This document shows positions 21,319 to 28,510 of a stretch of 29,504 nt of DNA, in pieces. Made by a program: the position numbers and the translations under genes. The stretch is from a virus: the IMG/VR virus record IMGVR_UViG_3300010297_000055, positions 1 through 29,504 of that record. One strand, written 5' to 3'. The notes under the pieces were generated by a model. It saw only the letters and a program-made list of their open reading frames with translations, had not been told where the DNA came from and did no database searches. How positions within the stretch are numbered: the stretch's first letter is position 1; each line of letters opens with the position of its first letter.

Positions 21319-23001
21319 ATGGCTATTAGAAAAGCAATCTTTGTAGATGCAAACGGAGACTACGAAGAATCAACCGGAATGTACGAAACATCGGATTTCG
21401 TAAGTACGTCTGCAGGTGTCGCAGACGCAGATAAACCAATTAAGTTAGATGCCAGTGGTCTTATTGATAATTCAATGATCGATGGAGCTTCTTTAAGTTC
21501 TGAAATTGATCATGGAAGTGTTGCAGGTCTTTTAGATGATGATCATACTCAATATCTAGCTCTAGATTCAAATCTTGGGAGTAGAGGCGGTGTTCAAACT
21601 ATTACTGGTGATCTTAGGGTTCAAGATCCTGCTACAGCAACTTCAATTGCAAACAAGCAATATGTTGACGCAGTTGCAGAAGGTCTAGCACCAAAACAAG
21701 CTGTTAGAGTTGCTACTACTGCAGCTCAAACTCTTTCTACTGACTTTGAAGATGGTGATACTATTGACGGAATTGTACTAGCTACTGGTGATAGAGTGTT
21801 AATTAAAGATCAGGCTGCTCCTGCTGAAAACGGTATTTATATCGTTCAGGCTACTGGTGCTCCAGTAAGGTCTACTGACATGGATTCTGATTCACCTATT
21901 AATGAAATTAATGGTGCTTACGTTCCAGTTCAAGCAGGTGTTGAAAATGAAGGTAAGTTTTTCGTACAAACTCAAGTACTAGGTCCGGGAGATTTAGATG
22001 TTCAACCTATTAACTTTACTTTCTTTAACGCTGTTGCTTCAGGAGTTTCTGGTGGTGATGGTATTACTTTTGTTTCAGGTGTAGTTTCTGTAGATTTACA
22101 AACAGGTGGAGGTCTTAAAATTGACGCTGCTCAGTTAGCAGTTGAACCTGCTGATATTATCGGTATTGGTTTAATTGAGTCACCAGATGACGCAATTGCT
22201 ATTGACTTTGCAGACCCTAGTGTTTTAGCAGATTTAGATGGTACTAATGCTAACAAGACTATCAAAGCATCTGATTTATATGCTTCAGCTAGTCCAACAG
22301 GTGGTGCTAATTTAATTGGCGTTGAAGACGCTTCTGCTTATTATGCAGGTTCTCATTTAGAAGATATTCTAGATGAGCTTGAGGCACAGATTGGTGGTTT
22401 AACTTCTAGTACATTTGCTTTTACTGAAGACAATGTTCTTGCTGATAATGATGCTATTTACTCTGCATTAGACAAATTAGATCTAAAGTTTGGTGACTTG
22501 GCATCTACTGCCGCTTCTGAAGGTGCGTCTTTAGTTGGTATTGAAGATTTGGGTGGTAATTATACAGCTACTACAGTTGAAGGTGCTTTAAGTGAAGTTG
22601 CAGGTAGAGTTTCTACTAACGAGTCAGACATTGTAACTTTATTTAACTCTTTAGATAGAGATGAAGCTACTGCAGGTGAAGCTATTTCTGCAGGAGATTT
22701 ATTATACTTTTCTGCTAATGACACAGTCTCTATTTATAGTGATATATCTGTTGCTCGAAGAGCAGTAGGTGTAGCATTAAGTAGTGCTTCTGCTTCTGCT
22801 ACGGTACAATACGCTAGATGGGATGAAGTAGTATCTGGTGCATTAACTGCTGCTACTGCAGGAGAAAGGATTTATTGGGACGGTACTGATTTAACAACTA
22901 CTATTCCAAGTACGTCTGGTCAATATGTATGGCAAGTTGGTGTTGCAAAAAATGCTACTGACATGTTAGCTACGGTTGAATTTATTAAGAAAAACTCTTA
23001 A
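21319..23001 (+). CDS. Major fibre-type virion protein (560 aa)
   Basis: A strong GGAGG site and an upstream promoter serve this gene. The N-terminus is MAIRKAIFVDANGDYEEST, followed by a shaft with GLLDDDHTQYLALDSN, TGDLRVQDPATATSIANKQYVDAVAEG and beta-helix-like repeats. Three copies of a 'LIGVEDAS..Y.....LEDILDEL' type repeat occur in the second half. The C-terminal domain has 'AISAGDLLYFSANDTVSIYS' and 'YVWQVGVAKNATDMLATVEF'. Codon use is closer to the capsid gene than to other fibres (CTT, GCT, ACT), suggesting high copy number in the virion. The 'DDHTQYL' and 'ANKQYVD' elements are typical of phage tail fibres. Confidence 0.75.
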   Translation: MAIRKAIFVDANGDYEESTGMYETSDFVSTSAGVADADKPIKLDASGLIDNSMIDGASLSSEIDHGSVAGLLDDDHTQYLALDSNLGSRGGVQTITGDLRVQDPATATSIANKQYVDAVAEGLAPKQAVRVATTAAQTLSTDFEDGDTIDGIVLATGDRVLIKDQAAPAENGIYIVQATGAPVRSTDMDSDSPINEINGAYVPVQAGVENEGKFFVQTQVLGPGDLDVQPINFTFFNAVASGVSGGDGITFVSGVVSVDLQTGGGLKIDAAQLAVEPADIIGIGLIESPDDAIAIDFADPSVLADLDGTNANKTIKASDLYASASPTGGANLIGVEDASAYYAGSHLEDILDELEAQIGGLTSSTFAFTEDNVLADNDAIYSALDKLDLKFGDLASTAASEGASLVGIEDLGGNYTATTVEGALSEVAGRVSTNESDIVTLFNSLDRDEATAGEAISAGDLLYFSANDTVSIYSDISVARRAVGVALSSASASATVQYARWDEVVSGALTAATAGERIYWDGTDLTTTIPSTSGQYVWQVGVAKNATDMLATVEFIKKNS

Positions 23002-23014
23002 TAATTAGTAAAAA

Positions 23015-23036
23015 AAGTAGAACGAAAGCCCTACTT
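23015..23036 (+). other. Weak terminator-like hairpin
   Basis: AAGTAG (23015-23020) pairs with CTACTT (23031-23036) around a ten-base loop, followed by CTTGTTT. It lies in the short gap after the 560-residue fibre gene. The stem is short and the U-tract broken, so read-through is expected; it may only reduce downstream expression. Confidence 0.35.
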
Positions 23037-23055
23037 CTTGTTTAAAAGGATAAAA

Positions 23056-23592
23056 ATGGTTGATAAAGTAAGACCCTTAAAAATAGAAAATTCAGTAGAT
23101 GGTACTCAAGATGACTTTGTTCAAACAGAGACTGATCCTGCTGAAGATTATATTGCAGCTAAGGGAATGGCATTTGAGAATAACGATTCACAAAGAGTAT
23201 TTGGAGACTCTGGTACTATTAAGTTTGAAGATCAGGATGTAAATAATAACTCAACAATATTTAGTTTATTTGATTTAAGAAATGCATTGACCAATTTTTT
23301 TAGTTCAGTTGGTATAGCTGCTTCTAATGTAAGAGATGCGATAGTTGAAGTAAAAGCAGAAAGAAAATCAGGTGTCGTAGAAAGCACCTCTTTTACAGGT
23401 AATCCAAAAACCTATGATGTGATTTTTTCTACGCCACATAGTTCAGTTAATTATAAGATAAATATAAATGGAGTCGATGGCAGGGCTTGGTCTTATAGTA
23501 ATAAAACTGTGAATGGTTTTACTATAGATACAAATGCTGATAAAGAGTTAGATGGAGAGGTCAGTTGGTCAACCAAACTAGTAGGTGAATAA
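23056..23592 (+). CDS. Fibre protein with WSY/TNA-type C-terminal domain (178 aa)
   Basis: I start at ATG 23056 because AAAAGGA lies five bases upstream; the frame could extend to TTG 23038, but that would overlap the hairpin and lack a site. The mid-region FFSSVGIAASNVRDAIVEV carries the same VxDAI-type repeat as other fibres. The C-terminus (FSTPHSSVNYKININGVDGR, WSYSNKTVNGFTIDTNADKEL, GEVSWSTKLVGE) is a compact beta domain I recognise from phage fibre tips, similar in layout to H-type-lectin-like ends. It overlaps the next gene (TAATG). Confidence 0.7.
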   Translation: MVDKVRPLKIENSVDGTQDDFVQTETDPAEDYIAAKGMAFENNDSQRVFGDSGTIKFEDQDVNNNSTIFSLFDLRNALTNFFSSVGIAASNVRDAIVEVKAERKSGVVESTSFTGNPKTYDVIFSTPHSSVNYKININGVDGRAWSYSNKTVNGFTIDTNADKELDGEVSWSTKLVGE

Positions 23593-26500
23593 TGAGTTAT
23601 TTTATAAATGATTTAAAAATAGAGAATGTAATAACGATTAGAGATTTTGATATAATAGAATTGTCTCAAGATCCCACGTTGTCCCCAGGTGTTGCATCAC
23701 CTATAGGAAGTTTAGCTGTAGTTCAAGATGAAGTTAACGAAAAAAGTGCTTTGTATCAAAAAACAGGGCCACTTGACACTGATTGGACTTTAATACTAGA
23801 TAAAGCTACAGCCGATCAGCTTTACTTGCAAGTTACAGCACTTTCTTCTAATATATCTTTATATGCTACTACTGCATCTAGTGACGTTGTAGGATATAAT
23901 AAACTAGTAACTAGTTTAGAAGACCCTGATTATGATGCTGTTGCTGTTGATGTTTCTACAGGTGTTATATCCTCTGATGGTCAGCTAGTAGGACAGCTAA
24001 TATCTGAGCCAGGTTTAATTATAGGAAACCCAGGTATTATAAATATAAATACTATAGGAAATATTAGAAAAGTAAGCGGAAGTAAGTTTGCTGAATTTTA
24101 CTACGAAGTTTATAAGAGAAATTCAGGCGGTGTAGAAACTCTTATTGCCGATTCTGCTCCTACTGTCCCTGTTGAATCTACAAGCTATGAGCAATTTTTC
24201 GAGTTTGCTCTTTTAAATAATGGTATTTTTACAGAAACAGATAGATTAGTTATTAAATACTATGCTAATCTATCAGATACTGGTAACGATCCTGTGTATG
24301 AGTTTCAGTTTGGAGGTAGTGACCCTGTAAGAACGCTTCTACCTGTGCCTGTGTCAGCGATCCCTTCACAAACTGCTGAAGAAACTGATGTTGATACTTC
24401 TAATTTTATAAAAAAAGGACTTCCTAGAAAATTTAGAGATGAAGATAACAATGTTCAAAAATGTTTAGAAAAAATTGATTATTCTTGTTCTTCCTCACCT
24501 TTAGTTTTTTTTGCAACGACAGCTACTGCTGGTTTAAATCCAGAAACTATTCCAGATGGAGCAGATGGTTATTGGGGGAATTTATTAGTAGAAGATGCTT
24601 CTAGCCCCTATTTTTCTAAAACACCTATTGATGTTAATTTACCACTAGATACAAATGCTGGTGTAGTTTTTCCTAACGGTTACTTAAGTACCTTAAGGCC
24701 TATTTTAGAAGGAGATATATTTGGTCTTACAGGATCTCTACAATGTAAAATAAAAAAGGTTTCAGGTGATAAGAATGCAAAATTTTGGATTCAAGTTTAT
24801 AGAGGCAATGTTAGTCCAAGTGCTGGTGGAGCAATGTTCGCTCAATCTGATTATACGGAAATAATTACAAGTACTGAGTATCAAGATCTAATTATACCAT
24901 TTGAGTTGTCTTTAACTTATGGTTATCAAATGACCGCTGACAATAATCTATTTTTTCAAATTTGGTATGAGCAGTTTGGAACAGGTACAAATGCTGTTTA
25001 TGCTGTTGAGTATGGTGGGTTAGATAACCCTTTCAGGTTTCATCTAGATGTACCTTCTAGTTTAATTAGAACTGGTACAGCGGAAAAAACGCCTGTTAAT
25101 TTTTATCAGTTTAATAGATTTTTAACTTCTTCAGAAACTGATGTTCAAAAAGCTTTAAAACGAATTGATGATCTTGCCGTTATTAATGTATCTGATTTAG
25201 ACGATGTTCAGATAGTAAATCCTTTAAATAATCAAGTATTGATTTATGACGATGTAGGCTCTGTATGGAGAAACCAGACACAAACTCATGAAATAGCTGA
25301 TGTAAATGGGTTACAAGCAGCTCTTAATAATAAAATTGAAACTTCTGAAAAAGGAGCAGCTAATGGAGTAGCTCCTTTAAATGCTTCATCTAAAATAGAT
25401 TCGACTTATCTTCCTAGTTATGTAGATGACGTTTTAGAATTTGCTGATTTAGCGAGCTTTCCAGCTACAGGTGAGACAGGTAAGATATATGTTGCATTAG
25501 ATACAAATAAAACCTATAGATGGTCTGGTACCGCTTATGTAGAGCTAACAGACGATACAGCGGTATGGGGAAGTGTGTCTGGCACATTATCTAATCAAAC
25601 AGATTTACAAAACGCTTTAAATGATAAAATAGACGTAACTGAAAAAGGTGCTACAAATGGAGTTGCTCCTTTATCAGCAGGTAAAATTGATAATATTTAT
25701 TTTGATGAAGACAATATTTTAACTTTTCCTACTTTCTCTGCCTTTCCGTCAAATCCAGTAACAAATACTATTTATATTGACGCTTTTGCAGAAAAAGCTT
25801 ACAGGTGGAATGGAGTCTCCTATTTATTGTTAAGCTCTGTTAATTGGGGAGATATAACTGGCACATTATCTAATCAAACAGACTTACAAAACGCTTTAAA
25901 TGCTAAAGAAGACTCTATAGATTCTAGTACTTTTAATAGGTTATTAAGCACAACTGATGACACAGCTCAAAAAGCATTGGATAAAATTGATGATATAGCC
26001 GTTTCTAAAGATGGCGAAAGTGCAATGAATGGGCCTTTACAATGGTCACAAGCACTTAGTAATGGTATGAATACTGAAGTTTTTTCATCCAATATAGATG
26101 CTGATGATGTAACACTGACTTCTCAGTTTGATAGCAACCCTGTTAAATCCGTACAAATAACTTCTAGATATATATCACATACCGATGGTGCCAATCCTGC
26201 TGTTCCTACTGCGGATTCTCATCTTGTAAATAGAAAATATGTAGACGATATTGCTGTAACTAAAGAAAATACTTCTAATAAGAATTCTGCGAATGGATAT
26301 GCTGGATTAGATGCCAACTCTCAAATATTGCCTTCAGCACTTCCTCATAAAGTTTTAGCTGGGCCAGGTGTTATACTTCAGTTTAGTGGAACAACTTTTG
26401 AACAAAGTAATTACTCACCTGGAGTTGGTGTAAACAGTAATCCTGCTGATTTTGGCTTCTTTCCTGTTCAAAATGCAAGTTTTGTGTTTAATCCGTTTGC

Positions 26501-26792
26501 TGTGCTAGGCTCAAATAAAAACTATAGAATTTATGCTATTAGAAGACAGGACGGTGCCGCATTTGATGGCGTTCATTGCATGATTAGAAAAGTAGAAAAT
26601 GGAATTGAATCGGGAATTCCTGGGCTATTAGATTGGGGAGCTGGCGTAAATGATTATGCTTCTGCTACATCTGATGTTTTAAATAGTGGAACTAGTGATT
26701 CTTTTATATGGTTTAGGTGTTATTTTGCTGCATATACTGGAGCTAATCAAGCAACTTTACAAGACTTAACTTTATGGATAATAGCAGAATAA
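23592..26792 (+). CDS. Large tail fibre protein (1066 aa)
   Basis: Largest gene in the window. Two related beta domains lie in the N-terminal half, each ending in a similar strand set ('YYEVYKRNSGG...', about 165-260, and 'FWIQVYRGNVS...', about 390-490). Each is linked by the repeat 'VQK.L..ID', seen as NNVQKCLEKID, TDVQKALKRIDDLAV and TAQKALDKIDDIAV. The middle has fibre modules: LDDVQIVNPLNNQVLIYDD, EKGAANGVAPLNASSKIDS-type shafts, IYVALDTNKTYRW and two GTLSNQTDLQNALN units. Those two units come from a 43-bp DNA repeat (25581-25623 and 25860-25902, one mismatch). The C-terminus ends in a beta tip (YRIYAIRRQDGAAFDG, WFRCYFAAYTGANQ). Probably the main long side fibre. Confidence 0.8.
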   Translation: MSYFINDLKIENVITIRDFDIIELSQDPTLSPGVASPIGSLAVVQDEVNEKSALYQKTGPLDTDWTLILDKATADQLYLQVTALSSNISLYATTASSDVVGYNKLVTSLEDPDYDAVAVDVSTGVISSDGQLVGQLISEPGLIIGNPGIININTIGNIRKVSGSKFAEFYYEVYKRNSGGVETLIADSAPTVPVESTSYEQFFEFALLNNGIFTETDRLVIKYYANLSDTGNDPVYEFQFGGSDPVRTLLPVPVSAIPSQTAEETDVDTSNFIKKGLPRKFRDEDNNVQKCLEKIDYSCSSSPLVFFATTATAGLNPETIPDGADGYWGNLLVEDASSPYFSKTPIDVNLPLDTNAGVVFPNGYLSTLRPILEGDIFGLTGSLQCKIKKVSGDKNAKFWIQVYRGNVSPSAGGAMFAQSDYTEIITSTEYQDLIIPFELSLTYGYQMTADNNLFFQIWYEQFGTGTNAVYAVEYGGLDNPFRFHLDVPSSLIRTGTAEKTPVNFYQFNRFLTSSETDVQKALKRIDDLAVINVSDLDDVQIVNPLNNQVLIYDDVGSVWRNQTQTHEIADVNGLQAALNNKIETSEKGAANGVAPLNASSKIDSTYLPSYVDDVLEFADLASFPATGETGKIYVALDTNKTYRWSGTAYVELTDDTAVWGSVSGTLSNQTDLQNALNDKIDVTEKGATNGVAPLSAGKIDNIYFDEDNILTFPTFSAFPSNPVTNTIYIDAFAEKAYRWNGVSYLLLSSVNWGDITGTLSNQTDLQNALNAKEDSIDSSTFNRLLSTTDDTAQKALDKIDDIAVSKDGESAMNGPLQWSQALSNGMNTEVFSSNIDADDVTLTSQFDSNPVKSVQITSRYISHTDGANPAVPTADSHLVNRKYVDDIAVTKENTSNKNSANGYAGLDANSQILPSALPHKVLAGPGVILQFSGTTFEQSNYSPGVGVNSNPADFGFFPVQNASFVFNPFAVLGSNKNYRIYAIRRQDGAAFDGVHCMIRKVENGIESGIPGLLDWGAGVNDYASATSDVLNSGTSDSFIWFRCYFAAYTGANQATLQDLTLWIIAE

Positions 26793-26835
26793 TTACATAC
26801 ATATAATAATTAAAATAATAGCATTATGTATGTAA
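26793..26835 (+). other. Long A/T hairpin after the large fibre gene
   Basis: TTACATACATA (26793-26803) and TATGTATGTAA (26825-26835) form a perfect 11-bp stem with a 21-base A/T loop that may pair further. It directly follows the stop of the large fibre gene. There is no T-run, so it is either a bidirectional or weak terminator, or an RNA end-protecting element. The gap from 26793 to 27160 holds this hairpin, a promoter and gene remnants, with no intact gene. Confidence 0.5.
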
Positions 26836-26873
26836 AGTTCTTAAAACAATATAAATAAGTTAAGTAAAAACAT

Positions 26874-26888
26874 ATTCAACAACTATAG
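26874..26888 (+). promoter_or_regulatory. Phage RNA polymerase-type promoter, copy 6
   Basis: ATTCAACAACTATAG, the most divergent copy (C for the usual T or A before AACAACTATAG), with predicted start G26888. GTAT at +1 pairs with ATAC (26899-26902). It precedes a 17-codon mini-frame. Confidence 0.7.
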
Positions 26889-26922
26889 TATTGTATAGAT
26901 ACTAGTATTTAAAGAGAAAATA

Positions 26923-26976
26923 ATGGACAAAAAGAAAGCTAAACTAAGCCAATTAAAAGATCTTAGTTTGAAATAG
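26923..26976 (+). pseudogene. 17-codon remnant matching the start of the gene at 28166
   Basis: The frame reads MDKKKAKLSQLKDLS then LK and a stop. The first 15 residues are identical to those encoded at 28166, while the DNA differs at four of 45 bases, all synonymous. It has a promoter and an AGAG-like site, so it may still be translated as a short peptide. Most likely it is the surviving 5' end of a second copy whose body was replaced. Confidence 0.6.
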
Positions 26977-27149
26977 TAAACCTAGAAGGTATACAAAAGT
27001 CTGCAGATTGGGAAATGAGTATAGAAAGAATAGGCGACGATATTGGAATAGTTTTGGATATTAACGCATCTGGACAAGTTACATATACAAGTACAAATGA
27101 AGGCACATCTGCTACTGCTAAGTATAGAGCAGATACTACGAGTGTCTAG
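26967..27149 (+). pseudogene. Remnant of a fibre C-terminal domain
   Basis: In another frame, beginning within the mini-gene above, 60 codons without their own start read FEIVNLEGIQKSADWEMSIE, then GIVLDINASGQVTY and a TAG. The order and residues match the C-terminal domain of the 11362 protein (EGI..., GVILDIDNSGQF, ...KFRA / KYRA). It lacks a start codon and ribosome site, so it is a broken gene end. AGGAGG for the next gene overlaps its stop. Confidence 0.6.
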
Positions 27150-27160
27150 GAGGCTCATAA

Positions 27161-27475
27161 ATGGATTTTAAGAATATTTCTGACCCAGATCAAAGAGAAG
27201 CATTAAATGCTATTAAAAGAGCAGCAGAACGCAAACTAGAGCCTGTGAGGGCTAAATTAGAGAAAAAGGCTCAAGATAGAGTAATTGCTAGTGCAGAAGA
27301 TATTGGAATTGGTAGAGATACTCTAGAAAAGATTGCAGGTGCTGCTATGGCTGCAGATGCTCTAAATAGAGGTGAATTTCAAGGTGGAGTTGATATTAAC
27401 GATAACCTTCGATTAGAAGGTAAAATGTCTCCTAGAGAAAAGGCAATTAAGTTATTGTATAATAAGAGTTTTTAG
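27161..27475 (+). CDS. Small helical virion-type protein (104 aa)
   Basis: AGGAGG seven bases upstream makes this the strongest ribosome site in the region. The N-terminal half is a charged helix (DQREALNAIKRAAERKLEPV, then EKKAQDRVIASAED). A small hydrophobic Ala patch follows (IAGAAMAADALN). The C-terminus, VDINDNLRLEGKMSPREKAI ending LLYNKSF, resembles the short beta-strand plus 'SP.....' plus aromatic end found in small virion proteins of other phages. Function unknown. It would be transcribed from the promoter at 26874 with the remnants as leader. Confidence 0.65.
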   Translation: MDFKNISDPDQREALNAIKRAAERKLEPVRAKLEKKAQDRVIASAEDIGIGRDTLEKIAGAAMAADALNRGEFQGGVDINDNLRLEGKMSPREKAIKLLYNKSF

Positions 27476-27494
27476 AGGAAAAATAAAAAAGTTC

Positions 27495-27523
27495 TTGACA
27501 AGGTTTTTTTATACTCCTATAAT
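27495..27523 (+). promoter_or_regulatory. Perfect sigma70 promoter before hydrolase gene
   Basis: TTGACA (27495-27500), a 17-base spacer containing a T-run, and TATAAT (27518-27523): full consensus at both boxes and ideal spacing. Predicted start about 27530, giving a leader of about 30 bases. It is the only rightward host-type promoter I find. Confidence 0.85.
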
Positions 27524-27558
27524 GTTCTATATAAGACCTAAATAAAATATACACTATT

Positions 27559-28098
27559 ATGAAAAAAATTAAAATACATTTTAGCAGAAGTACTAAAAAA
27601 TTTAATTATTTTTCTAAATTACTACAGTGGTATGAAGGTATTCCAATATCTCATGTATTAGTTGAATTTGATACGCCACATCTTGGTCAAAATTTTGTAT
27701 ATCACTCTGTAGTAGGAAATGGAGTAAGTTTTATAACATTATCTAGATTTGAATCTATCAATGAAATAATGGAAACTTACATTGTAGAATTAGAGGATAG
27801 TAAATATAATAATATAAGAAACGCTCTACTAAACGAATGTGGAGAAAGTTATGGTTTTTTACAAAATATTGGTATATTTTTAGTAGATATAGCTAGAAAA
27901 GCAGGTATCAAGGCTGATAATCCATTTAAAGATGGTCAGAATTGTTCAGAATTAATATATCGTCACCTAATTTCAAATATTTATAAAAAACATAGCATAA
28001 AGCCTGATTTAGTAAAACCTTCTCAAATTAGGGATATTTTAGTAAAATCTGGTAATACTCCTATAATGAGTAAAATTAACAACTATAGTACTATATAA
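27559..28098 (+). CDS. Permuted papain-like (YiiX/NlpC-P60 type) hydrolase
   Basis: 179 residues. The order His then Cys marks a circularly permuted NlpC/P60-like fold. ISHVLVEF supplies H32 in the strand before the active site and GQNCSELIYR supplies C129 at a helix start. YHSVVGNGVSF (about 48-58) is the strand between. Members of this family cleave or bind amide, thioester or lipid substrates; some act on peptidoglycan. There is no signal peptide. ATG 27559 has no Shine-Dalgarno site, unlike nearly all neighbours. It has its own perfect sigma70 promoter, and its last codons contain the phage promoter of the next gene. A lysis, cell-envelope or host-takeover role is possible. Confidence 0.65.
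   Translation: MKKIKIHFSRSTKKFNYFSKLLQWYEGIPISHVLVEFDTPHLGQNFVYHSVVGNGVSFITLSRFESINEIMETYIVELEDSKYNNIRNALLNECGESYGFLQNIGIFLVDIARKAGIKADNPFKDGQNCSELIYRHLISNIYKKHSIKPDLVKPSQIRDILVKSGNTPIMSKINNYSTI
28074..28088 (+). promoter_or_regulatory. Phage RNA polymerase-type promoter, copy 7
   Basis: AATTAACAACTATAG inside the last codons (INNYS) of the hydrolase gene. From G28088, GTACTAT pairs with ATAGTAT (28098-28104, one G-U) around a three-base loop, the tightest +1 hairpin of the set. Confidence 0.7.
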
Positions 28099-28120
28099 TA
28101 GTATTAAATTAGGACAAAAT

Positions 28121-28507
28121 ATGGATTGCGGATGTAATAAATGTGATTTATGTAAGGAGAAATCAATGGATAAGAAAAAAGCTAAACTAAGTCAATTAAA
28201 AGATCTTAGTAAAGAAATGAGAAAAATGATGGGTGACAGTTTTGGTGACTCAATGCAAAAGGTTACAGTTGCCTCTGATAGCCCAGAAGGATTACAAAAA
28301 GGTCTTTCTAAAGCTCAGGAAATTATGAAGAAAAAAGGTATCCTGAAAGATGAGTCTGATGATATGAAAGAAGATATTGATGAGGATGAAGAAGAAGAAT
28401 TAGAAGATGAAATGGAAGAAATGGCAGATGATGTTGATGAAATGTCTCCAGAAGAAATCAAAGCTAAGATAGAGGAATTAAAAGCTAAATTAGAAGAAAT
28501 GGAGTAA
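28121..28507 (+). CDS. Acidic helical virion-type protein with two nested starts
   Basis: Two in-frame ATGs each have a ribosome site: TAGGA before 28121 and the stronger AAGGAG before 28166. The long form adds 15 residues with four Cys (MDCGCNKCDLCKEKS). The short form starts MDKKKAKLSQLKDLSKEMRK. The body has GDSMQKVTVASDSPEGLQKG and a very acidic stretch (DEDEEEELEDEMEEMADDVD), then a coiled coil (EEIKAKIEELKAKLEEME). It lies just before the neck-type gene and has its own promoter. A structural or assembly role is likely, but unproven. The start of the short form recurs as a remnant at 26923. Confidence 0.7.
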   Translation: MDCGCNKCDLCKEKSMDKKKAKLSQLKDLSKEMRKMMGDSFGDSMQKVTVASDSPEGLQKGLSKAQEIMKKKGILKDESDDMKEDIDEDEEEELEDEMEEMADDVDEMSPEEIKAKIEELKAKLEEME

Positions 28508-28510
28508 TAG

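Noticed and set aside
22891-22905. Eighth promoter candidate, TTAACAACTACTATT
   Set aside because: Lacks the ACTATAG core (has ACTACTATT) and is inside the 560-residue fibre with no gene start nearby.
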